Program-made: the position numbers and the translations under genes
Part shown: positions 8,666-18,899 of the stretch, piece after piece
Layout of the letters: every line of letters begins with the position of its first letter
Numbering within the stretch: position 1 is the stretch's first letter
Origin: Lophium mytilinum
Lineage: Eukaryota > Ascomycota > Dothideomycetes > Mytilinidiales > Mytilinidiaceae
Length of the DNA: 64,000 nucleotides
Assembly: GCA_010093605.1 (NCBI GenBank)
Contig: MU004194.1
Span: 322,908 to 386,907, forward strand
Direction of reading: 5' to 3'
Notes under the pieces: model-generated
Told to the model about the DNA's origin: nothing
Database searches by the model: none
Seen by the model: the letters and a program-made list of their open reading frames with translations, nothing else

Positions 8666-9722
8666 ATGGACTCTATACTCACCCAGATCCGATCCTATCT
8701 TCCAGATTCGCAGCCAATCGCCGAGATGGCTGCGAACGCGACCAAGATCCCCCTTCATCCCTACTACCCTCTCGAGCTCGAGATGGTGGGATACATGGCA
8801 AACCAATGGGACACCCTGACGCTTGTGTCCATGTTTGGCGCTGGATGTGCGGGCATCTTCGCCGTCACATACCTGATCACCACGAGGATCAGGCCACAGA
8901 TGTCGAAGGCGGACCTGTCTACCATTATGTGGTTTGTTCTGTGTATGTATCTTCCTCGTACGACTCAATCGGAACCCTAGCTGATACTTGGCACAGGCGG
9001 ATTCATACACTTGTTCTTTGAAGGTATGCGAACACCTCCTCGACCCCCAACCCCTTCTGACGCGATCAGGCTACTTCTCGTACAACTTCCGTCGTATGTC
9101 TTCCATGCAAGACCTTTTCGGGCAGCTGTGGAAGGAGTACTCGCTTTCGGACTCGCGCTACCAGACCCAGAACGCCTTTGTGCTCTGCATGGAAACGATC
9201 ACGGCAGTAAGCTACTTACCACTCCTCTACAGCCTGAACATCACTGAATATGTCACTACAGGTGTGCTGGGGCCCGCTCTCCTTCGTTGTGGCCGGCATG
9301 ATTGCCAAAGACCATAGTCTCCGCCATCCTCTCCAGGCCCTCGTATCGCTTGGCCAGATATATGGCGATGTTTTGTATTATGCGACCAGCATGTTCGACC
9401 ATTACATTCTTGACATGAGCTATTCGCGCCCGGAGCCGTTCTATTTCTGGGGATACTTTGTACTCATGAATGCATTTTGGATTGTCATTCCAGGGAGTGG
9501 GTCTTCTAGCATACTACGGAGAAGAGATCTGAGCTAACGGTTGCAGAACTTCTGTACGACAGCATCTCGGAAGGCGGTAAAGCATTTGCGGCGTTGGAGA
9601 AGCAAGAGAGGATATTCAAGGCCAATGGAAATGGTAATGGGAAGCTGATCGGGACCCCGAACGGAACACCGAAGGGCAAGTCCAACGGCAAGGCAAAGAA
9701 CGGCTCAATCAGGAAACGGTGA
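8666..9722 (+). CDS. Emopamil-binding-protein family (EXPERA) sterol isomerase-like protein
   Basis: Five exons (8666-8942, 8997-9023, 9070-9206, 9262-9496, 9547-9722) give 283 residues; exon 2 is only 27 bp. The protein is a multi-pass membrane protein with a HPYYPLELEMVGYMANQWDT start, about four hydrophobic segments and the family motif CGFIHLFFEG at 93-102. His97 and Glu101 match the catalytic HxxxE of 3-beta-hydroxysteroid Delta8-Delta7 isomerases. Later conserved parts include VCWGPLSF, GDVLYY, and PFYFWGYF followed by WIVIPG. The tail is Gly/Asn/Lys-rich with several NGNG/NGT repeats and ends in RKR, like an ER-retained cytosolic tail. Known family members act in the ER on sterol intermediates. 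Fungi normally use ERG2 for this step, so the exact substrate here is open. Confidence 0.8.
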
Positions 9723-10696
9723 AAGTGGCCATATAGGGCAGAGGAGGCTTGTTCATCTTCAGCGGCATTTGAGGTCATGGCCGGGCGAGGAGGGCACCGG
9801 AGATAGTGCCCATCGTCAACGGTTGGACGACAACATTTCCGGACCAGTTAGCGTGCATAGTGGGAGGATCCGTGACGATCGCATACCCACGCCTACGTAC
9901 GTGCCTACATTACTATTAATAGATAGAAAGCGAAGTTGTTTTTCACATCGATTCCCTCCCCCCATTTCGCCTGAAGCACATGGGATCTTATGATAGCTGA
10001 ATCTGGGACACGCGGCTGTGCGAGATTCCTGTTGAGCATCCCGGTGCTGCATCTCATATTGGATGTTCATGCGCCACAGCTCCAGGGATGTTGCCGGCGT
10101 GCAGATGGTCGATGCTGGCGCGAAGATGGCATCTGTTGACATGTGAGGCTAGGCCAGAGTAAACAACACATCGATGTGGGCTCCATGTCGAAGCACTTGA
10201 TGTTCAAACATGTTCTCATCTGGAATAATGAATGTAATAGATAGCGACAACCCTCAGCTGATGGCGATAACCATGCAGCGTCTGGCCGCAACGGGATGAT
10301 CTAAGGGGACCGTGCAACCTTGGAAACTGCACGACAGGGTTGCGATCTTGTCCACTGTTGTTGGCCAATCTGAGACCCACACAATCGCCCTCCCTCTTGC
10401 ATGGCACAATTCGCCCACAAGCCCACCGCCGTTTCTCTCGCCCCTTTGCCTCGAACGAACTCACCGCGAGGTGCGCTGCTGATGTGGCGCAGTGCCGACA
10501 CGGCGACTTGGTAGGTAAGAAAAGTCATGTTTACTTTCGCTTCCCCATACAAACAAATCCACCACAACCCACCCCGAATTCCCACCGCTCTCACCCCTCC
10601 GCCGCCCGCAATCGCACACACCGACACATTCCTCTGGCGTGCTCTCCCGCAATGCAATCCAGCTAACGCGCCATCTCGCATTGTAGATATCCCTTC
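9723..10696. other. Intergenic, EBP-like to large GEF-like gene
   Basis: About 970 bp carrying the 3' flank of one gene and the promoter and leader of the next. The last 150 bp are C-rich and end TTGTAG just before the start, so a leader intron is possible. No gene is supported. Confidence 0.4.
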
Positions 10697-13600
10697 ATGC
10701 CGGCGGATTCCCCGGCGACCCGGCGCGCTGCGGCGACCCGCGCCCGCCAGCAAGACGTAACGAAACCCCTCGATTTCGGCAAGGCCATCGGAATCCACAA
10801 GGATGCAGACATTCCCAGCAAGATCAAGAAGTGGCAGACTGAGGGCGGCGGGATAATACCAATCGACGACCCGGCCGCTGGCGCAGACACAGTGGCCGAG
10901 GGGACGGAAGCGGTGGATGCGATTGCGATTGCGACGGCAAAGGGGAAGATGAAGGAGAAAGAGAAGGCGGCGGAATCACCGAAACCGAAGAAAGCAGCAG
11001 CTGCAGAGGCCGCGAGCCCGGCGCGGTCGCCGAAGAAGCTCGCGCATAACAAGCTGGATGAGGATGTGCGGATTGCGAGCGCGCCGAAGAAGAGGGTCGT
11101 GAGTGACTCGAACTGGCGGAAGAACAAGAGTCCGCCGAAGGACGGGGCCGCTACGAGGCCGGATGTGAAACTGCCTGTGGGATGGGTAAGGCCGGCCGTG
11201 AAACATGTCTCGCCCGCGAAGCCGAAGATCGAGGCAAGGCCGCCGCCGATTAAGATCACGCCGAGGGTCATGAGGACGAGGGCTACGGTGAGGAGGAAAT
11301 CTCGGCCTGGGAGTTCTGGGAATGAGGAGAGGCCTAAGACGAGTGGATCGGATAGTGTGATTGCGGAGAAGAGTGATGGATCGGCGACGTCGCCTGGGCT
11401 TGCTGACAAGAAAGAGGCTGTGAGGTTGCGAGGTGGGGATGGGAGAATCAGGTCTCCTAGAATGTACCTGTCTGCTGACGATGAGGCTCCAGTCAAGCGG
11501 AGGTCGAGTCGTCGAGTGGATAGATCGCCGACCGAAGAGACTGTCCACAATGATACACCTCCAGAGAAGTCGCCGGCGTTCGATAGCCCGTTAGCAAGCG
11601 GATCACGACGAAGACGACGTTCAGGTGGACATAAAAGAGAGCAGACGCTAAGAGAGGCCGAGGAGCCAACAGAAGATCTACCATCTACAGAACGTAGACG
11701 ACTACGGAAGAAGTCCTATCAAATAGACGTGCCGGACGTAGCACGACCACCAGAACCAGAAGTAGCACCAGAGACTCCCCCCAAGGTGTATGGAAATCGC
11801 GTCGAGGCATGGCTAACCACGACCCCTGATCCCTTTCTGGATTCCGAGACCAAGTCACGAAAAAGTTCAAGGAGCGCCGCTTCTGCGTCAGACGTGTCAC
11901 GGCCGAAGACTGAAGTCTCCTCGTTCACGGAGAGCTCGATCCCAAGGGAAGAGTCCGTCCTAGAGAAACCAGATCGAGCAAGTAGCAGCAGGAGACGAGC
12001 GCGGACTCGGACTATCACTGTGGATACTCGGGAGATGGATGACAGGACATCGTCCCTCCCTTCGATCGCCCCATCCGAAATCACAGATTCTGCCGCTGGC
12101 GGCGATGGTACTCCAAGCCCCTCCCTAAAACGAAGAGGCGCAAAGCGCAGCTCTCAATCCCCTACCAAGAACAGGTCCAAATCCCTATCGTCTCGAGATG
12201 CCCCGACGGTTATAGACACTGAAGATGAGGTTTCGATCGCTCCTTCATCATCCGTCGACGCTTCCACGTTCCAGCTGCCAGACCTTCCCATCAGATCAAG
12301 ACCGCAAAACACAGCACTCAGGCGCCACTTTCCCACGCGAGGAAAGCGCCTGTCAACCATTGCATCTGTTGAAACATTTGCCACGGAAATGCAAGCTGCA
12401 CCTCCCTCCGAAACCGAAGGCTCAGAAGCCACTGTCCAACCGACGCCCATCTCCGAGGACATGGACGAGTCGGAATCTCGAGATACAGTCGATCTAAACT
12501 CCCTCGCCTCGCTCAATCGACGTGGTACCTCGAGAAGAAAACTGGCCAGCCATGCCGACCTGATCTCTGTACTCTCTCTACCTAGGGGTGGCTCGAAGAG
12601 CATTGTCTCAGCTCGAAGCATCCGAACGAACCGGAGTCGCCTCGCGACTGCCACCATCGGCGACATCATGACCGAGTTGGCTTCAGATGAAGCCAAGTAT
12701 ATGCGCGAACTCCGCACTCTTGTCGACGGTGTGATACCTGTCCTTCTCGCCTGCGTTCTTTCCAAGTCGGACGCCGCGGTCGCAGCAGGCCTTTTCAGTA
12801 AGTCCGCGTTGAAGAATGATCCGAATGTTACAAAACCGATCGTCGACATGGGCGTCTCTCTGGAGCGACTGAAGAGTTTGCACAGACGAATCCCCAAGGA
12901 AGAGCCTGATGCGCTTCTTTCATGGGCCCAAAGCGCCCAGCGAATCTACTCCGACTACGTGAAGGCATGGCGACTTGGGTTCCAGGATGTGGTTGTCAAT
13001 CTAGCTCCCGCTGACGATAGCACGTCATCCGCATCGGGGTCTGGAAAGACACCAGAGGATGCAGTCTGGGACGAAGGCATGCCGCGTAACGAGGAAGGCT
13101 ATGTCGTCAACGGTGACGGCGAGAGGGTTGATGTTGCCTTCTTGTTGAAAAGACCTTTGGTTCGGTTGAAGTATCTGGCCAAGACCTTCAAGGGAATTAA
13201 CCATATCAAGCACTCGCTACAAGCAGAGAAGATGTCCATGGTGTTTCAGGAGCTCGTCAATGACGCTCGGACACGGTCGAACGTAGAGCGAGCGCGACTC
13301 GAAGATGAGGCCGCGTCAAACATTGACCCGACCAGAGCTCGCGATCCACGCAGCTTGGCGCCGTTGGCGGGTGTGAAAATTGATGCGATGCGATGTGTGA
13401 GGGCAAGAGATTACTTCGACATGCATCTACCACACTCTAGCGGCCAAGAGGTGGACTGTCGAGTCGAGCTACTGATTCGAGACGATGCCCCTGGGAGAGG
13501 CACCAGTGGGGATGTGCTTCTCTGCGAGGTCGATGAGTCAGGCCGGTCGCTATTCTTCCCTCCCATTCAACTTGGCCGTATGTCTGCTCGAAATGGAGAC

Positions 13601-16391
13601 CAGAAGGGCGAGATCATAGTGATGATGCGCGGTTTCAATACTGGTGGGCATGAGTGGAGCGAAGTCTTCTCGCTAACCTCCAATGACGAGCAAGCTGGAT
13701 TTGAATGGGTTCAGATGCTTGGGCTTCAGCCGGTTCCCCCTCAAATCACGGAAATTAAGAGGGAGCGAAGTTTCATCAGTAAAGCGCGCCGACCACCAAG
13801 CAGCCATGCCTCATCATCTCTCGTCTCGGCCGCCACCGGATCAACCATTCCTCTCAAGAGTAGAACCCCAAGTCCTCGCGAAGTTGAAGTGCCCTTTGGC
13901 GAGCGAGCTAATCCGACGTCGAAGAGATGGAGTTACAGTACTCCAGATAGGCCGGGTAGCAGGGCGTCTACGGAGGTTTCTCCTGTTACTCCACCAAGCA
14001 GCGAGCATTCAAAACTCAGAAAGCACGCCAAAGCAAGTCCAGTGTCTCCGCCTTCGCCCTTATCCCAACGTCAAGACGCCCAATCAGACCAAGATATACT
14101 CCCCTCCTCCAAACCTCAAACTCGGGACGGTGAAGTCAACCTGGATCGGACACCTAAAAGCCTCAACGATGCGATGATGATGGCTGGAACTGGCTCGCCG
14201 ATTTCTCTTAAGCGAACCAAGGCAAAGAGAATGTCTCGTCATGCTACTCAGTCGCCAAGCTCTCCAAAAGAAATGTTCATTGATCACGAACCTCCTGCGG
14301 CCGAGATCAAGCCATCGAGAAAACCGTCTCGTCGACAGCGAGCAGAGCCACCTTACACGCCAACATCATCTTCCCTGTCACAGAATAGCAAAGGTTTCAG
14401 CGTCTGGATGCCGTCTTCGGAACCAGAGTATTCGGATGAGTCCGATGAAGAAGATATGCATCCAGTCAAGCCTACTCTGGGAGCACCCGTGCGACCCCAA
14501 CCACATCGACGTGCATCTTCGGTGCCCTCCTTGGATTTGCCCACTATCCCCAAACTACGAAAGACTAGTCAACCTAGCACACCAGTCAAGGAGCCAGAAA
14601 TGCGTGGAGGATCCGATTCTCCTCCGGAGGAAGTGCATCAAAAGCGAGTTCCTTCGTCTGCACCGTCAAAATTGCAAAAGAGAGCCCCGGCGCCCATCAA
14701 GGAAGAGAATCTGGAGCCACAAGAAGACAAACCGCCACCAACTCCTCCACATCGGTCACCAAGCCCTGCAACTCCAGTAACATTGAAGGCTTCAAATACA
14801 CCACAATTCGCACCCACGCTGCCTGGTTTCAAGACTCGACGACGATCATCCTCGCCACTGAAGCACGAGTACGAGCCGTCTACCGCTACGGAGTCGTCTG
14901 GGGAGAGTGAAGGAGAGATTGTAGACAATGACTCCCTCACATCAGACTCGTCCGAGGATGAGCTTGAAGACGACATTCCGATGCCGATACTACCAAGGCC
15001 TGAACAGCCCAGCTTTCCCAAAGTTTCTCCACCAGCTTCCATCTACACTCTGCCCAACGGGACGATATCACCGTCTCAATCTGCATCTAACACACCGTAT
15101 CGAGCCGTACCACAAGGCTCAGGGAAGGCATCGAAGGCAATCGCATCCATAACGTCTTGGTCCAATGAAACAGGCAAGTGGGAAAGTCTGTATCCCGATG
15201 AATGCAGCATTGTTGTTACGCCAGGAAAAATCGAAGCGTACGAGCTCACATCGGCGCACTCTAAACCGCTTCTAGCTGATGGAGACGAGATCATCAACGC
15301 GAATAGAAAAGGGCCACTCATCTGCCAAGAAGTCACGCCGTTGGTTATACTCCGAAAAGGTACTGCTATCGACATCACCGTGAAGTCCCTTCCAACCTCC
15401 GATTCGCGTCTGAAGTCCGGAGAACAGATCATGTACAGGAGCCGCAACCCAGAAGAGTGTGATGCACTCTACAACATGATCAACATATCTCGCTGCAACA
15501 ATCCGACATGGCTCGCCCTCCAGCAAGCTAGAGGCTCCTATGGTCAAGGCTCTACCTGGGCTGCCGCAATGGACCGCCAAAACGCAGCTCGCTCAACAAC
15601 TGGCTCGCAAGGCGCCTGGTGGAACCTCAACGGCACGCTCGGTCGCCGCAGCTCCTACCGCGCTTCCAGCACCCGCGCCGCCTCCATTTCCGCAGTATCA
15701 GATTCCTCTGTCGGCACCATGGTTTCCGCCTTCTCGGCACTCAAGCGCTTCAGCGGGAGCAGTCGCTTGTTCAACGTCGCTAAATCTACCATCAGCTCCC
15801 GTGACAGCGGCGGCAGCACAGGTAGTCTCGATTCTGGCTCTGCGGGCTCGGGCTCGGGCACCAACACACCAAATCCAGACGGCACGCCCCGAGCCCCAGG
15901 CGCCCCTCAGGGCATTACGAATACCAAGATTCGCCTCTATGAGCGCGAGAGTCTCAACCAATGGCGCGATATGGGCTCTGCGCGCCTCACGATTATGCTG
16001 CCGGATCCCAACACACCGCGCTCGGAGACGCGGCAGGGGCAGGGTAGCCCTGGGCGTAGGCAGCATGGGAGCGAGAAACGAATTGTGATTGTGGGTAAAT
16101 CAATGGGCGAGACGCTGATGGACGTGACGCTCAGCGAGAGCTGCTTTGAGCGAGTCGCCAGAACGGGCATTGCGATCAGTGTGTGGGAGGATGTGATGGG
16201 ACCGAATGGCGTGGGGACGGTGGGCGCCGTGGGAGGCGTGTCCGGAGCTAGGGCGAGGGTGTATATGGTCCAGGTACGTGTGAAGCTGATTGTTATGTTC
16301 ATGGAAAACATACTAACGCGGTTGGTCGCAGATGAAAACAGAACGCGAGTGCGCGTATTCGTACTCGCTACTTGGCAAATTGAGGTACTGA
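10697..16391 (+). CDS. Very large Dbl-homology-like (RhoGEF) protein
   Basis: One 5,577-bp exon plus a short last exon (16332-16391) after a 58-bp intron (GTACGT...CGCAG) give about 1,878 residues. The first 640 residues are Ser/Arg/Lys/Pro-rich and disordered. A helical domain begins at about 655 (TIGDIMTELASDEAKYMREL) and runs to about 880, including LLKRPLVRLKYLAKTFKGI. This matches the layout of a Dbl-homology exchange-factor domain, followed by a PH-like segment (about 895-1010). A second PH-like segment lies near 1475-1600 (GKWESLYPDECSIVVTPGK), and a C-terminal beta-rich part ends CAYSYSLLGKLRY. Similar giant proteins in filamentous fungi are annotated as DH-domain proteins or, doubtfully, as an SRm160/300 splicing coactivator. 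Activation of a Rho-type GTPase in polarity or septation is inference. Without the splice the frame would run on through unrelated sequence to 16768. Confidence 0.65.
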
Positions 16392-17087
16392 GGACTTCAT
16401 CCAGGCCGGCTACCTACATCTCAACACACCAAGCTCTGTCTCGACAGCTGATAGATTCGCTATATACCCCACTCTACCCAGCAGCAATTTCTCGGAAGCC
16501 ACTCCCACTAGCGTTGCATATACAAACAGCGATACCCCCACGACTGGACCCACGGAAACGATTTTACCGACTTAGCGCCCTTTACTGTACAATCCACCAA
16601 CCACTACCAATCTTCGTTTCCGACATGTTCCCTTGTATCATGCATCCCATATGGGTTCCACTACTCCAGCGTCGGCGCTTCTTACACGGGCTTGTTGTTG
16701 TTTTTCTGTCGATTCCTTTTATCTGCTTCGCTGGTTTTGCTTGGCTTTTCACGGGTTTCTTACACTAACTGCGGATTTCGTGGCTATTATTAGAATAGGG
16801 AATATATGGTTGGGATGGTGGGGTTTGGTCACTTTGGTAGCGTAAGGTGTGCGGAATGGGCTTTTAAGGGGTGTTATGGGTGTATGATTGGTGTTTGCTT
16901 TATTGAGCACGCGAAAGGGATGGGGAGGGGGTGGAGGGTAGAGGGATGGTAAAGTGAGATATGGAGATAATATCTTAATGAAGCTGTTCAAATCAAGTAT
17001 TGTGTTGCTAAGCGCCTGTGAGGCTGTTGCAATTATTTTCTTCTCATCCCTAGATCTCAGAGTCTTCGATGTCGGAGTGATGTGCGG
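16392..17087. other. 3' flank of the large GEF-like gene
   Basis: Pyrimidine- and purine-rich intergenic DNA with no supported gene. Frames here are shadows, including the read-through of the GEF-like frame past its last intron. Confidence 0.4.
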
Positions 17088-17300
17088 CACGTGCAACACG
17101 TGATAGCTTAGTCATCGCCCTTTTCACTGCCTATAAGAGCTTCTCCCGCTCTCTCTCCCTTCCAGGTTCTTAGACAGGAATAACGAGGTGTTTGTATCAA
17201 AACAGGCCATGGACAATGCAATGGTGGTCGAGTCTGGAGTGCAAAACAAGCTGCAGGACAGAGTGCATGGAGTGCTGTGCGGTCGTCGGTGGTGATTTGC
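17088..17300 (+). promoter_or_regulatory. CACGTG/TATA module 1 (rightward)
   Basis: Two CACGTG boxes (17088-17093 and CACGTGA 17097-17103) precede CTATAAGAG (TATA at 17132-17137) and a CTCCCGCTCTCTC initiator-like tract. The first ATG (17210) opens only 28 codons (MDNAMVVESGV...). The same frame stays open for about 55 further codons beyond a TGA. This may be a decayed or non-coding unit. Confidence 0.45.
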
Positions 17301-17633
17301 AAACAGGAGTCAACAAGATCATCATGTGGACTCCGAGTTCAATTGGCCCAACAACTCTGCCGATAGCTTCGAAAATGCGGTTGGTGTGAAGGAAATGGAG
17401 GAGTGCAAAACTGCCAACTTGGATCGCCATGGAGGGGCGGTGGGCGGAGGGAGGTAGCGTTCGAACTCGGGCACGCAATAACAAAATGGAGGGAGGGCGT
17501 CGGAAAAGGCCAATCTCAAATCCGATGGAGGTGAGGAAGAGGGTTTAAAAAGCAGAAGCGACGGCCCTAATGTGGAGGAGGCGGGGATAGTGTGGTGGTG
17601 GTGGGTATTGTTAAGCGAGTATGATGAAGAACG

Positions 17634-17989
17634 TTAAGGGAATCGTTGACGATTGGGAGATTTAGAGGGGACTGGCGGATGGAGGTAGGGAAAATAGGTG
17701 GTGATGTGCAGCGATCTTGTATAGTCGATTCCTGCTGCCAACATCAAGTCGTTCCACATGGTGATGTTGATCACACACACGCGTCCGACAATTCTTTTTC
17801 TTCGATCTACACAACCGGACCACATGGTGTTCTTGGAAACTCGAGTTGATCTGGCCATAACCCCTCGTCTCCTCGTATTTTGAACACACTCCCGAGCCCT
17901 TCTCCTTGAAAGAGACCGACCAACACGGAACGGAGTCCTTTATACCTCCGAAGAAAGGCTCGCTGAAGCTGTGCACGTGAGAAGTCACG
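17634..17989 (-). promoter_or_regulatory. CACGTG/TATA module 2 (leftward) with a 74-codon ORF
   Basis: On the minus strand the dyad CGTGACTTCTCACG (17976-17989), with its CACGTG at 17974-17979, lies about 30 bp upstream of TATAAA (17944-17939). The first ATG after it, 17858, opens a 74-codon frame ending at 17634 (MARSTRVSKNTMWSGC...). The peptide has no recognisable domain and may not be real. Confidence 0.4.
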
Positions 17990-18047
17990 CCTCGCTTTCC
18001 TCAAAAGTTTAAAGGTCTCAGCAACAGAGAGCACTAAGGATGTAGTA

Positions 18048-18344
18048 CACGTGACTGTCACGGAGTCTTCAGTCAGCACCTTTTGGTAGAGGTATATAAG
18101 ATCTCCTACAGCGGATCCATAGACTTCTATCTCTATGGGAAAAGAGTCCAGTATCGGGTCCGTGGTTTGGTCTTTCAGCAAAATACTGCGCTCCTATAAA
18201 TGGAAGAGGGCGTGTGGTGGTATCAAATACTCGTACAATTCGGATTCATGTGAGCTTGGTGTTTGGACAGTCCCAGGACTTTCTTTTGATTTGTGGAGGG
18301 ATTTGAATCAAAAGCAGACGGAAGCGACTATGCAAAGAGACTAA
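18048..18344 (+). promoter_or_regulatory. CACGTG/TATA module 3 (rightward) with a 69-codon ORF
   Basis: CACGTGACTGTCACG (18048-18062) is followed 30 bp on by TATATAAG (18093-18100), and then by an ATG at 18135 that is the first after the TATA. The 69-codon frame (MGKESSIGSVVWSFSK...) ends TAA at 18342-18344. It is the best-placed small ORF of the four modules: TATA-to-ATG is about 40 bp and no earlier ATG intervenes. The product is basic in its middle, lacks any domain I recognise and is unproven. Confidence 0.4.
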
Positions 18345-18384
18345 ACAAAGAGAATGGTGATGTTGAGAATCTAAAGTTGTCTTA

Positions 18385-18867
18385 TTAAAGTCGTACATCA
18401 GCGTTAGCTCCAACTTTCAACGAAATTTGAGGGACGGAGGCGATGCCATTCAGCAGATATGAGCGGAGATGGAGTTCAGTACCATATGATACTGATAAGT
18501 CCTCTCCGGTCCACATGCTTTCCCATCTTCCAGCGTTTGCGATCCACTCCACTACCTGTGTGCCAGTATGCGGTTGCACAGCTGCAGCCAACCCCTCCAT
18601 GGAAGGCTCGTCCTCTATATTTTGACACAACTCCCGCAAACCCACTCCATGCACAACAAGCTCCTTTTGTTTCTAAACACACCAACTCATCGCCGGGCCG
18701 CCTTGACTGTCTCACAGAGCCATAGTAATTGTGCTTCAGATGAGTTGATAACGCAGTCCCATACCAAACCCCCCTCTCCCCTTGACGGAAGACTCTTCAA
18801 GCGGGAGACGCCTGGGTTTTATATGGGAAGAAAGACATGGATGACTCATCGCACGTGATATTTCACG
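18385..18867 (-). promoter_or_regulatory. CACGTG/TATA module 4 (leftward) with short ORFs
   Basis: On the minus strand GGCGTGAAATATCACGTGC (18869-18851) sits about 28 bp upstream of CATATAAAA (18825-18817). The first ATG opens only nine codons. A later frame at 18654-18385 has 89 codons (MHGVGLRELCQNIEDE...). Its start shares the string GTGCATGGAGTG with the module 1 transcript (near 17260). Coding status is unclear. Confidence 0.35.
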
Positions 18868-18899
18868 CCGCTCGAATTACAAGACGGAGCGAAGCACAC

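Noticed and set aside
16392-16768. Read-through of the GEF-like frame to 16768
   Set aside because: A clean GTACGT...CGCAG intron gives a short conserved-looking end at 16391; the read-through part is hydrophobic, unrelated sequence.
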